Origin: CAXXFQ01 sp963674475
GTDB lineage: Bacteria; Planctomycetota; Planctomycetia; Pirellulales; Thermoguttaceae
Length of the DNA stretch: 64,000 nucleotides
Assembly (NCBI GenBank): GCA_963674475.2
Contig: CAXXFQ010000024.1
Span: 434,001 to 498,000, forward strand
Direction of reading: 5' to 3'
The translations under genes and the position numbers were made by a program. Below are positions 8,331 through 16,861 of this stretch, in pieces. The notes below the pieces were generated by a model. The model had not been told where the DNA came from. It saw nothing but the letters and a program-made list of their open reading frames with translations, and did no database searches. Position 1 is the stretch's first letter. Each line of letters starts with the position of its first letter.

Positions 8331-11300
8331 ATGTTATTTTCCAAGGGGCAGAAAAAAGGCCGTTCACGGAATAATCTTTTGAAAATCGCTTCGTCGGGAG
8401 AAAATCGGTTCCAAGGTCGCCAACATCGGCTCCGGCTTGAACCGCTCGAAGATCGCCGGATGCTTGCCGTGCTGCACGTCGACGCTGACGCCCTTACTGG
8501 AGGGGACGGCCTGGCTTGGGATTCGGCCTATGACGATCTGCAATCAGCGCTCAACCAAGCCGAGTTGCTCAATGCCGACACGATTGCAAGCAACGACATC
8601 GATCAGATCTGGATCGCCGAAGGGACGTATCTGCCAAGCGAACGGTTGGAAGCGGAAGACGCCCGGTCGGCCACCTTCTCTCTCCTAAACAACGTGGACC
8701 TTTATGGCGGTTTTGAAGGGGACGAAACCGCACTGGAAGAGCGTGATTGGACCGCCCACGAAACGATCCTTTCCGGGGACCTTGGTATCGAGGGAGACAT
8801 AGCGGATAACGCCTACACGGTTGTCTATTCCGGCAGATTTATCCAAGCTACGCTCGACTGCCTCTCGATCACTGGCGGAAACGCGGATGGGATAGAAGAC
8901 TCCGAGCATCTCAATAGAACCAGTGGCGGCGGGATTTATAATGCAGGCAGTTTAACCATCAACAATTCGACCCTCTTTAAAAATTCGGCGGTTGATGGTG
9001 GAGGGATTTACAACGGTCAAAACAGCATAACCATGATGACCGGCTGCACCATCGAGACAAACGGTGCTGAAAGCGGGGGGGGAATTTACAATGATATCCA
9101 TGGGGTTATGACGATCTCGGATTGTTCAATCATGGACAATCGAGCCCATCATGGAGGGGGAATCTACCATCATGGCGTTTCTGGACTGACATCGTTTATG
9201 ACCATCACTGATTCCTGCATTGACGCCAACGTGGCCGCCAAGGGGGGTGGGATTTATAACGACGCGGGAATGCTGACGGTTATGGATAGTTCGATTTCGG
9301 AGAATGTCAGCAGCTGCAGCGGGCTTTATAACCGCCTGGGCTTTTCCAATCTTACCAACACGACGATTTCTAGAAACTCCGGAGACGGAATCAAGAATGA
9401 GACCGGCGATATCACGTTGAACGGTTGCACTATTCAGGATAACGAACAGTCTGGAATTGATAGCCTCTTAACGGTCTTTGAAGACCAAATAGCCCGTAAC
9501 TTTTCATTTGTATCCATCAACAATTCGTCTATTTCCGGGAATCAAGCTTCAGGAATTCATAATGAATACGGGAAGTTAGATGTCAATAATTCGACTATCT
9601 CGGACAATAACGACGGTGGAATTGACAATCAGTATGGCGTAATGACTGTGACCGGTTCGACCATCTCGAACAACTTGGGTGGAAGCGGGATTTTAAATTA
9701 CTCTGGCAAATTGTCGGTAGTCGATTCTTTGATTACCGGCAACTCGGGACGTCGAGGTGGTGGAATTCAAAACGATAAGCATTCTTCATTAACGGTAACC
9801 GGGAGTACCATTAGCGGGAACACGGCTGTTAGAGGGGGCGGAATTTATACTTGCATACCAGCCTCAGTAACGGTCAGCGAGAGTACGATTGAGGGGAATT
9901 CGGCACAAAGTGGTGGCGGAATTTCGAGCGAAGGAGGCTGTACGGTTCTTAAAAGCACCATCCGGGGAAATACGTCGTTTTCAGGAGACGGTGGCGGGGT
10001 TTTTGCGAGCTGTACAGCAGGTTTCCCTCTTATCTTAACTGACTGTTTCATCGCGGAAAACGTTGCTGAGTATGGCAATGGTGGTGGAGTCTGGTCGATA
10101 GCAAATTCTGTCATAACCGGCTGCACCTTTTCCGCCAACTCTGCGTCATACGGAGGAGGAATCACCTGTGATGGATTTCTATACGACATAGTCTTGGAAA
10201 ATTGCGTCTTTGATTCGAATCAAGCAAAAGGTGGTGGCGGTGCCGTTAGTGTATCTTCTGGCGATCTTGATTTGGTTAACTGTGAGATTACAGGAAACAC
10301 GGCCAGGCGTGGGGGTGGAATTTTCAGCAGCCGAGGTACCTCTTTAACTCTCACCGATTTTTTGATAGCGGAAAACGCGGCAACTGAGCAAGGGGGTGCG
10401 ATCTACTACGAGGGTAAGACCACAGTCATCGCTTCTACCATTTCGGACAATTCCGCCGGAGAGAAAGGGGGCGCGATTTACAACCCTGGAACCTATATCT
10501 ATAGCACATTACAACTGACCGACTCTTCGGTGACGGGGAATGCGGCACCGTTGGGCGGTGGGATTTACAATAACTTGGGAACGCTTGCGGTCGAGGGGAG
10601 TTCGATTTCTGAAAACGACGGGAGCGGGGTTTATAATTATCTTGGCATTGCCACGATCGCCGATACCGATCTTCTCGGCAACTCCGGCAGCGGCGTGGAA
10701 AACGAGTCAGGCGAAATTACCCTCACCGGCTGCACTCTCAGCGACCACGTGCAATCCGGCATCCAAAACCGCTTCGCCATCGACGAATCGACAGGAGAAG
10801 ATTCCGAAACAGTTCCCCTGGCGACCATAATCGACTCTACCATCAACGGCAACCAAAATTCCGGAATCGTCAACCACGGCACCATGACCGTCGAAGGCGC
10901 ATCCATCTACGAAAACTCGGCGAAACAAGGTGGCGGGATTCATAACTCCGGCAACCTCGTCGTCACAAATTCGACCGTCTCGGGTAACTCGGCTAAAGAG
11001 GGCGGCGGGATCTGGAGCTACGAAGCCAATCTGAAAGTCTTCGATTCGACCATCTCGGGCAACTCGGCTGACACCTGCGGTGGCGGGATTCTCAGCGAAT
11101 ATGACGACATGATCGTCACCGATTCGACTATTTCTAACAACTCAGCCAAATACGGCGGCGGGATTCAAAACAGAAGAGGAACGTTAACAGTCATCGACTG
11201 TTCAATCACTGGAAACTCGTCCTATCACGGCGGTGGAATTGACAACTACTATGGATCGACAACGGTAATCGACTGCAGTTTGAATGAAAATTCGGCTTAC

Positions 11301-12725
11301 CGAGGCGGTGGAATTCTTAGCAGGGATGGCATATTGACCGTAACGGGCTCTTGCATTACTAGAAATTCGGCCCTTAATGTTGCTGGCAATTCTTTGGACC
11401 AGTACAGCTGCGGTGGCGGAATTTCTTCTTGTTCTGACGTGCTAACGCTTGATAATTGCACAATCAGCGAAAATTCTTCCGATTGGCGTGGCGGCGGGAT
11501 TACTGCTTCCGACACAATTACGATAATCGGCTGCACCATTACTGGAAACTCGGCCAATGACCACGGCGGTGGGATGGCGATTTGGGGTGACATAACGATA
11601 ACCAACAGCACGCTTAGCCGAAACTCGGCTGGCGTTGAAGGCGGCGGGATTTTCAACGGTGGTACAGTAAATTTAAGCAACACCATTGTTGCCCAAAATG
11701 GAGCCGGTACTGGACCAGATATCTATCGTTCCTCAGGCTTCATAACCGGCTCGAATAATCTGGTTAGCAATGGTTCTGGACAAACCTACCTAGTTGATGG
11801 CACAGACAGCAATCAAGTCGGTACGGTAAAAAGCCCGATTGATCCGCGGTTTGTCAATCCGGCAGGGGGCAATTATCGTCTCCAGCCAAATTCTCCGGCG
11901 ATCGACGCAGGCAATAATGCGTTGGCGGTCGACTTCGACGGGAATCCGCTCTTGACTGACCTGGCCGGGAACCCGCGGATTCAAAACGGGACGGTCGATA
12001 TCGGGGCGTATGAATATGTTCCGCTTTTGGGCGGCGATATCAACGAAGATGGATTGGTCAATGCAAGAGACTTTGCCTATTTCATGTCCAACTGGCAGTA
12101 CGGCACCGATAACTGGGGCGATGGCGAACCGGTACTGAGTCCAAGTGGAGCGGTTGGCGGAGACCTGAATCAAGACGGCAACGTCGACAGCCAAGATTTT
12201 GGAATTCTCAGCAGCAACTGGCAACGGTCGATGATCGGGCTTTCGATGCCGCTGGACGACGTAACGCTGGCCGATGGCGATGCCCAGTTAGATCTAATCG
12301 ACCTGGAGCCGATCTTCGATGCAACATGCGTGCTTGGCTACTCGGTCGAGAGCAGTAATCCCGAACTGGTGATGGCCGAAGTGATCGACGGTCGTTGGCT
12401 GCAACTGACCTACTTGCCCTACAGCGAAGGACAAGATCGGACTCCGGCCGTAATCACCGTCACCGGTGGCGTGAGCCTTATGGACGGTCCGGTATCGGCA
12501 AGCGATCAGTTTACCGTCAACGTTGAATTGCCCGTGACCGTACCTCTTTCGATGGTCGCCTCACAAGCGGCTCCCATGACGGCGGCCGATTGGGCCTTGG
12601 ACGACGAGGTCATAATGTCGTTGGCCCTCGACTTGCATCAGCATCAATCAACCGCCAAGAAGTCCGACGAGCAACAGTTTAGGCAAGAGAAGCTTATGGC
12701 GGTCGCCTATGCGGATTATGAGTAA
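8331..12725 (+). CDS. Giant exported right-handed beta-helix protein with dockerin-like C terminus
   Basis: A 1464-residue surface or secreted protein. The N terminus is basic and contains LEPLEDRRMLA (about residues 37-47), a motif found near the N termini of many large planctomycete exported proteins. Residues about 200-1130 are a long run of short repeats of the type GGGIYN...VTDSTISGNSA, which form a parallel beta-helix as in polymorphic outer-membrane proteins. The segment SPAIDAGNNALAVDFDGNP followed by GTVDIGAYEY is the choice-of-anchor Q type. Two calcium-loop segments, GDINEDGLVNARDF and GDLNQDGNVDSQDF, make a type I dockerin-like module; a beta-rich tail of about 150 residues follows. 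Function is unknown; adhesion or polysaccharide binding is plausible. It is monocistronic, flanked by repeats. Confidence 0.9.
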   Translation: MLFSKGQKKGRSRNNLLKIASSGENRFQGRQHRLRLEPLEDRRMLAVLHVDADALTGGDGLAWDSAYDDLQSALNQAELLNADTIASNDIDQIWIAEGTYLPSERLEAEDARSATFSLLNNVDLYGGFEGDETALEERDWTAHETILSGDLGIEGDIADNAYTVVYSGRFIQATLDCLSITGGNADGIEDSEHLNRTSGGGIYNAGSLTINNSTLFKNSAVDGGGIYNGQNSITMMTGCTIETNGAESGGGIYNDIHGVMTISDCSIMDNRAHHGGGIYHHGVSGLTSFMTITDSCIDANVAAKGGGIYNDAGMLTVMDSSISENVSSCSGLYNRLGFSNLTNTTISRNSGDGIKNETGDITLNGCTIQDNEQSGIDSLLTVFEDQIARNFSFVSINNSSISGNQASGIHNEYGKLDVNNSTISDNNDGGIDNQYGVMTVTGSTISNNLGGSGILNYSGKLSVVDSLITGNSGRRGGGIQNDKHSSLTVTGSTISGNTAVRGGGIYTCIPASVTVSESTIEGNSAQSGGGISSEGGCTVLKSTIRGNTSFSGDGGGVFASCTAGFPLILTDCFIAENVAEYGNGGGVWSIANSVITGCTFSANSASYGGGITCDGFLYDIVLENCVFDSNQAKGGGGAVSVSSGDLDLVNCEITGNTARRGGGIFSSRGTSLTLTDFLIAENAATEQGGAIYYEGKTTVIASTISDNSAGEKGGAIYNPGTYIYSTLQLTDSSVTGNAAPLGGGIYNNLGTLAVEGSSISENDGSGVYNYLGIATIADTDLLGNSGSGVENESGEITLTGCTLSDHVQSGIQNRFAIDESTGEDSETVPLATIIDSTINGNQNSGIVNHGTMTVEGASIYENSAKQGGGIHNSGNLVVTNSTVSGNSAKEGGGIWSYEANLKVFDSTISGNSADTCGGGILSEYDDMIVTDSTISNNSAKYGGGIQNRRGTLTVIDCSITGNSSYHGGGIDNYYGSTTVIDCSLNENSAYRGGGILSRDGILTVTGSCITRNSALNVAGNSLDQYSCGGGISSCSDVLTLDNCTISENSSDWRGGGITASDTITIIGCTITGNSANDHGGGMAIWGDITITNSTLSRNSAGVEGGGIFNGGTVNLSNTIVAQNGAGTGPDIYRSSGFITGSNNLVSNGSGQTYLVDGTDSNQVGTVKSPIDPRFVNPAGGNYRLQPNSPAIDAGNNALAVDFDGNPLLTDLAGNPRIQNGTVDIGAYEYVPLLGGDINEDGLVNARDFAYFMSNWQYGTDNWGDGEPVLSPSGAVGGDLNQDGNVDSQDFGILSSNWQRSMIGLSMPLDDVTLADGDAQLDLIDLEPIFDATCVLGYSVESSNPELVMAEVIDGRWLQLTYLPYSEGQDRTPAVITVTGGVSLMDGPVSASDQFTVNVELPVTVPLSMVASQAAPMTAADWALDDEVIMSLALDLHQHQSTAKKSDEQQFRQEKLMAVAYADYE

Positions 12726-12783
12726 TCAGGAGCAAGAGAAGTAATCCCGAAACAAGCGGTGTCCATGAGTTCTGGCAACCAAC

Positions 12784-13127
12784 TCACCACAGCCCGACCG
12801 GACACCGCTCGGTCGCCATTCTCGCTTTATTGAGCTCTTGTGGCTCGCTTGCGATTGACGCGGCAGCCACAGAGGTTGCACCCGGCGCCGTTGTAGTTTT
12901 CGCATGATTGGCAAATGGCAAGGATCGCCTCGACCTCTTCGTCACTACGGCTGGGGCACCCGGCCGAACTCCAGCGGGCACCAGCGACGGCGTAATGCTT
13001 GGCGCGCTCGATAATGGTGGGTGGCTTTGATGGCGGCAAGGGTTTGCCGGATTGGTTGACACGACACACGGCGTGCAAACGGGCGAGGTCACCAGTGTAG
13101 TTCTTGACGACGCGGCCGCAGCGGGTG
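12784..13127 (-). pseudogene. Small zinc-ribbon-like protein, frameshifted and 5'-truncated
   Basis: On the minus strand the frame gives RCGRVVKNYTGDLARLHAVC, ERAKHYAVAGARWSSAGCPS and CQSCENYNGAGCNLCGCRVN, then stops; one frame over the protein continues NKARMATERCPVGLW. Pairs of Cys spaced CxxC suggest two zinc-binding sites. The 5' end is cut off where the inverted repeat at 13128 begins. Related damaged copies are at 35117-35520 (plus strand) and 59690-59876 (plus strand). I do not know a function; the family looks like a small protein once carried on a mobile unit. Confidence 0.7.
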
Positions 13128-13168
13128 TGGCCTGCTATTCAAAAACTGGTCCATGTGGTATGAGAGTA
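13128..13168 (+). repeat. Left inverted terminus enclosing the IS3 element
   Basis: TGGCCTGCTATTCAAAAACT followed by GGTCCATGTGGTATGAGAGT. This is nearly identical to the right end of the 1296-bp IS at 31168-32463 read in reverse. With 14399-14450 it forms an inverted pair that flanks a different IS3-family element. Confidence 0.85.
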
Positions 13169-13249
13169 TGACCTGCTCCCCGAATCTTGGTCCATGCGGA
13201 ATGTCAGGAATTTTGGAATTCTGACATTTTTAAAAGGAGGATTTGGACC

Positions 13250-13514
13250 ATGAAAAAAACGGTATACGGAGGAGCAGATTGCGTTTGCTCTTCGGCAGGC
13301 CGAATCGGGCACGGCGGTGGCCGAGATGGTTCGCAAGATGGGGATTGCAGAGCAGACATTTTATCGGTGGAAGAAAAAATACGCCGGTCTGGGTGTGGCG
13401 GAGCTTCGCCGATTGAAGCAGCTTGAGGAAGAGAACCGCAAGCTCAAGCAGTTAGTGGCTGACTTGAGCTTGGACAAGCAGATTCTTCAGGACGTGTTGT
13501 CAAAAAAACTCTGA
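13250..13514 (+). pseudogene. IS3-family OrfA (HTH), frameshifted in an A7 run
   Basis: DNA-binding subunit of an IS3-type transposase. After ATG 13250, preceded by AAAAGGAGG, the run of seven A at 13253-13259 puts the following codons out of frame; with six A the sequence would read MKKRYTEEQIAFALRQAESG and continue into the intact part from about 13275. That part holds the helix-turn-helix (MGIAEQTFYRWKKKYAGL) and a leucine-rich coiled coil (LKQLEEENRKLKQLVADLSL). Either a one-base insertion or transcriptional slippage at the A-run could explain it. The 3' end has the A7 site that would give the OrfAB fusion. Confidence 0.8.
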
Positions 13515-13534
13515 AGCCCGAGCGTCGTCGGACT

Positions 13535-14347
13535 GTGGTGGACGATGTGGAGACTTGTTACGAGGTAAGCGAACGTCGAGCTTGCAAGGCGTTGGCTTTC
13601 CCTCGATCGAGCAATCGTTACCAGAGTGTGCACGACCCTCGGGCGGAATTAAGACTTCGACTGCGCGATTTGGCTGTAGCACGGCCGGGCTACGGCTATC
13701 GTCGCTTGCACATCTTGCTAAGTCGAGAGGGCTGGAACGTCAATGTCAAATTGGTTTACCGCCTTTACTGCGAAGAAGGGCTGGCGATGCGGAAGAAGAC
13801 GCCAAGGCGTCGTCGCAGTGCAAAACGGCGTGTGGATCGTCCCCAGGCCCGCGAGGCGAACGGTCACTGGAGCATGGATTTCGTGGCGGACCAACTTTTT
13901 TCTGGGGGGAGGTTTCGGGTTTTGACGTTAGTTGATAACTTTACCCGTGAGAGTCTGGCAACTCGGGCCGGGCAGCGGCTTACGGCCGACCACATAGTCG
14001 AGGTTCTTGAAGAGGTGACGAAGCGTCGCGGTCGGCCGAAAACGATCCGGGTGGACAATGGTCCGGAGTTTGTTTCAAAGTCCCTAGACTTGTGGGCTTA
14101 CTGGAACGATGTGGAGTTGGACTTCAGTCGGCCGGGCAAACCTACAGATAATGCATATATCGAGTCATTCAACGGCAAGTTCCGCACTGAGTGCCTGAAT
14201 CAGCATTGGTTTTTATCGATGGAGGATGCCCAGGAGAAGATCCAAGCGTGGATGCGGGAGTACAACGAGCCCCGTCCGCACAGCTCTCTGGGAGGACAGA
14301 CTCCCCGCGAGTTCGCGATTTTTTCAGGGCAGGCATGCCTGCCCTGA
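13535..14347 (+). CDS. IS3-family transposase OrfB (DDE integrase)
   Basis: Catalytic part of the transposase, 270 residues from the GTG at 13535; in the frameshifted OrfAB product it would be read from the A7 at 13502 (KKTLKPERRRTVVDDV). The HTH_21-like region includes RPGYGYRRLHILL near residue 50. The DDE residues are in HWSMDFVADQLF, IRVDNGPEF and AYIESFNGKFR. The frame is intact, so this copy could be active if OrfA can be made. The stop codon lies within a 32-bp perfect palindrome. Confidence 0.92.
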   Translation: MVDDVETCYEVSERRACKALAFPRSSNRYQSVHDPRAELRLRLRDLAVARPGYGYRRLHILLSREGWNVNVKLVYRLYCEEGLAMRKKTPRRRRSAKRRVDRPQAREANGHWSMDFVADQLFSGGRFRVLTLVDNFTRESLATRAGQRLTADHIVEVLEEVTKRRGRPKTIRVDNGPEFVSKSLDLWAYWNDVELDFSRPGKPTDNAYIESFNGKFRTECLNQHWFLSMEDAQEKIQAWMREYNEPRPHSSLGGQTPREFAIFSGQACLP

Positions 14348-14351
14348 AAAA
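14320..14351. terminator. Perfect 32-bp palindrome, probable bidirectional terminator
   Basis: TTTTTCAGGGCAGGCA at 14320-14335 is followed directly by its exact complement at 14336-14351. The stem is GC-rich with T5/A5 at the ends, fitting a rho-independent terminator on either strand. It overlaps the last codons of OrfB. Confidence 0.75.
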
Positions 14352-14398
14352 CCTTGTTTTCTAACATTCCAAGTGGACCAAACTTGGGGGCAAGCTCA

Positions 14399-14450
14399 AG
14401 GGCTTTGGATACTCTCATAACCCCTGGACCAGTTTTTGAATAGCAGGCCA
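14399..14450 (-). repeat. Right inverted terminus enclosing the IS3 element
   Basis: Contains GGATACTCTCATAACCCCTG and ends GACCAGTTTTTGAATAGCAG plus GCCA, the same terminal sequence as the 1296-bp IS. Pairs with 13128-13168. Confidence 0.85.
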
Positions 14451-14544
14451 GTACCAATATGGGCACCCTATTTTTAGATCTCTCTCTAACTATAGACAAA
14501 GTAAAGAGATAGTAAACGACGCCTTCGGTCTACGGAACCAAAGG
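14451..14544 (+). repeat. Dispersed ~95-bp repeat, copy 2
   Basis: Begins GTACCAATATGGGCACCCTA immediately at the IS terminus and ends CGGTCTACGGAACCAAAGG. Adjacent to the inverted repeat with no spacer. Confidence 0.9.
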
Positions 14545-14558
14545 GTCCGAGTCATGCG

Positions 14559-14616
14559 ATTGAATGGGGCGCCGGTTCCGCTCCGTTCGCTGCGCTCCAA
14601 CGGCGCCCCATTCAAT
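14559..14616. repeat. Long hairpin, 16-bp perfect arms
   Basis: ATTGAATGGGGCGCCG at 14559-14574 pairs exactly with 14601-14616 around a 26-base loop. The loop, read on the minus strand, contains GGAGCGCAGCGAACGGAGC. Related loop sequences occur in hairpins at 31239-31291 and 47199-47261 although the stems differ. It sits downstream of the sugar operon (minus strand), so it may act as its terminator, but there is no adjacent T-run. Confidence 0.7.
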
Positions 14617-14753
14617 AACCAAGAATTCACCTTAAACAACCCAATTCGGCGCCTTGACAACCCAGGCCACTTCGCCCGTCGGCTCACAAAACTCCTGTTT
14701 AAGCCGAGGTCCAGTACCTCAAGCTTAAATTGAACCGACAGCCTCTATTCAGG

Positions 14754-16073
14754 CTAAGACACCCCCAACTCATCCAGGCTTGTGATGCCTGGCATTGGGA
14801 TCGGATAGTTGCCCGTTGCGTCGGGCAGGCTCGGGGGCGTCGTCTTGAAATTTGACTCGTCCGCCGTTGGGCCAAAGCGGAGGTTCGAGTCGACGACCGT
14901 CTTCCAGTCGAGACGCTTGCCCGTGTAGCAGGCCAACTGGCCGAGGACGCCAAGCAACGTGCTGTTGCACATGTATGTGCCACAGTTGATTGGCTTGCCC
15001 GACCGGACCGACTCGATTAGTGCCTTCTGTTCCAAATCGTAAGGGTTCGAATGAGGGCCTCGATAACGCCAGTTAGTCTCGCCTTCGATCTTACGTCGGG
15101 CCAAGTTGCACTGACCTTTCGTGCCCATAATCACGTCGCCCGAACCGTCGTGGCAACCAGAGGTGGTTCGGCACATGGCATAGACTTTTGCTCCGTTTTC
15201 ATACTCATACACGGCCGTATCGTGGTCAAACATATCGCCAAAAACCTCGCCAAACGAGCTGGACCGTCCGCCCAACCCAAAAGCTCGGACAGGCAGCGTC
15301 TCTTGCATCGCCCAGGAGATTCGGTCGAGATTGTGGACGAGCGATTGCGTCACGTCGTCGCCCGAGAGCCAGCGGAAGTGATACCAGTTGGCGAATTGAT
15401 ACTCGGTCTCCGTATACTCTGGCTTCCGCTTTTCGAGACGGTAGGGCCCACGCAAAAAGCAGCTTTGGGCCGAAATGATTTCGCCAATCGCGCCGTCGTG
15501 AATTCGCTTTATCGTTTCTTGCCAGCCGAGATCAAATCGGCTCTGCAGGCCAGAGACGACGCTTAGCCCCTTCTCTTCCGCCATTTTGCACGCGGCCGCG
15601 ATCCGTCGGACGCCTACCGGATCGATTGCGTGTGGCTTCTCCACAAAGACGTGCTTCCCCGCCTTGATGGCCGCTTCGGTGTACATCGGGTGAAACTTCG
15701 AGGCACATGCGATCAACACCACGTCGGACGAGTCGATCACTTTCTGATACCCTTGGAAATCCCAAAAGAGATGGTCATCATCGACCGCGACCTGCTCTGG
15801 GCACGCCTTTTTGACGTTGTTCCTCGCGTTTCTCACACGATTTTCAAACAGGTCACATATCGCAACCAGCCGTACGCCCGGATCGGCCTTCATGCTCTGC
15901 ACGGCCGCGCCCGAGCAGCGTCCGCCAGCACCGATCATACCGATCCGTATAGTATCGTTACCCGCAGAGTGGGCAGATCGGGCGAGCGAGAGACCGGTAG
16001 CGTTTACCGTAGCGACCGCTGCGGCTAAGGTTGATTTTTTCAGAAAGGTACGTCGCGAGGTAGAATGTAACAT
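14754..16073 (-). CDS. Gfo/Idh/MocA-family oxidoreductase with Tat signal
   Basis: NAD(P)-dependent sugar or inositol dehydrogenase-type protein, 439 residues, predicted to be exported by the Tat pathway: SRRTFLKKS near residue 6 followed by a hydrophobic Ala-rich stretch. The Rossmann motif is IGMIGAGGRC, and VEKPHA is the family's EKP motif. ATG 16073 is chosen over TTG 16097 because an AGAAAGAAG purine run precedes it and it clears the upstream stop. It is the last gene of a five-gene minus-strand operon with two TIM-barrel isomerases, a ThuA protein and a TetR regulator. The substrate is not predictable; keto-sugar chemistry is suggested by the epimerase neighbours. Confidence 0.9.
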   Translation of the reverse strand: MLHSTSRRTFLKKSTLAAAVATVNATGLSLARSAHSAGNDTIRIGMIGAGGRCSGAAVQSMKADPGVRLVAICDLFENRVRNARNNVKKACPEQVAVDDDHLFWDFQGYQKVIDSSDVVLIACASKFHPMYTEAAIKAGKHVFVEKPHAIDPVGVRRIAAACKMAEEKGLSVVSGLQSRFDLGWQETIKRIHDGAIGEIISAQSCFLRGPYRLEKRKPEYTETEYQFANWYHFRWLSGDDVTQSLVHNLDRISWAMQETLPVRAFGLGGRSSSFGEVFGDMFDHDTAVYEYENGAKVYAMCRTTSGCHDGSGDVIMGTKGQCNLARRKIEGETNWRYRGPHSNPYDLEQKALIESVRSGKPINCGTYMCNSTLLGVLGQLACYTGKRLDWKTVVDSNLRFGPTADESNFKTTPPSLPDATGNYPIPMPGITSLDELGVS

Positions 16074-16093
16074 GAGCTTCTTTCTTCGTGGAT

Positions 16094-16849
16094 TCAATTT
16101 TGTTGTTTTTTCTCAGCCGACCAAAGTACGCCCTGCTGGAGCAGTCGTTCAAGCCCTTTTGCTTCGATCGCTTTTTTGTCATGACCTAAGACAATATGAA
16201 AAACGCGACCTTGGCCGAAGTTTCGCACAAAAGCCATCGGGTATTCCTTGCCGTCGACCTTCGACGTGGCGGCAGCGATCACATGGATCTTTGGCGAACC
16301 ATCTAAGCAGGTGTACAGTTCGTCGGTGATTTCGAAGTCCTGCACCCCCTGCATAATCGGGTGTTCGGCGTCAATAACTCGCACCATGAACGGGCCGCGA
16401 GGGTCGTGCGATCGTTTCTTCGGGTTCCAGACGCGACCGGCCAGTTCAACAAACTCAGGCCACTCCTGAAACGCCCCACACGCGAAGTGGAACATCACCA
16501 GTCCACCACCTTTTTTGACGAACCGGACTAAGTTTTCGCGGCTTTTCGCTTCTCTTGTCAGCGGTGTATAGTTTTTGAAGTGTAAAAAAAGCACGTCATA
16601 GTCGTCGATCAGATTCGTACCGAGAATCTCCGGGTCCTCAATGATCCGAACTTCAAGCCGCCGGTTTTGCTCAAGCATCTCACGAAGGATCGGCCCGGTC
16701 GTTTTCCAGTCGTGCGACCTTTCGTCGACGCCAGTAACGATACAGACCCGGACCGTACGGTCAGCATCGGCTTGGGCCGAGCGATCTCCAGCTTCGAGTG
16801 AGCCAACAAAAGCAGTAAGAAACAGTGCGGTAAACGCAAGTGGCTTCAT
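16094..16849 (-). CDS. Secreted ThuA-domain protein
   Basis: A 251-residue protein of the ThuA (trehalose utilisation) family, which has a class I glutamine amidotransferase-like fold. A cleavable signal peptide is visible at the N terminus (hydrophobic residues 4-20, then Ala-Gly). Core features are DDYDVLFLHF near residue 85, KKGGGLVMFHFACGAF near 115 and GQGRVFHIVLGHD near the C terminus. It lies 12 bp after 16862-17710 and 20 bp before the Gfo/Idh/MocA gene. ThuA proteins are repeatedly found beside such dehydrogenases in planctomycetes and implicated in sugar metabolism; the exact reaction is unknown. Confidence 0.85.
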   Translation of the reverse strand: MKPLAFTALFLTAFVGSLEAGDRSAQADADRTVRVCIVTGVDERSHDWKTTGPILREMLEQNRRLEVRIIEDPEILGTNLIDDYDVLFLHFKNYTPLTREAKSRENLVRFVKKGGGLVMFHFACGAFQEWPEFVELAGRVWNPKKRSHDPRGPFMVRVIDAEHPIMQGVQDFEITDELYTCLDGSPKIHVIAAATSKVDGKEYPMAFVRNFGQGRVFHIVLGHDKKAIEAKGLERLLQQGVLWSAEKKQQN

Positions 16850-16861
16850 GGTGAGTCTCTC

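Larger units (their letters stand above)
13169..14398 (+). mobile_element. IS3-family insertion sequence nested in foreign IS termini
   Basis: The ends form imperfect inverted repeats: TGACCTGCTCCCCGAATCTT at the left and, reversed, TGAGCTTGCCCCCAAGTTTG at the right, each followed by GGTCCA-like sequence. Two overlapping-frame genes (13250-13514 and 13535-14347) encode OrfA and OrfB. A_7 at 13502-13508 is a likely -1 slippage site joining them. No convincing target duplication is visible. Confidence 0.85.
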
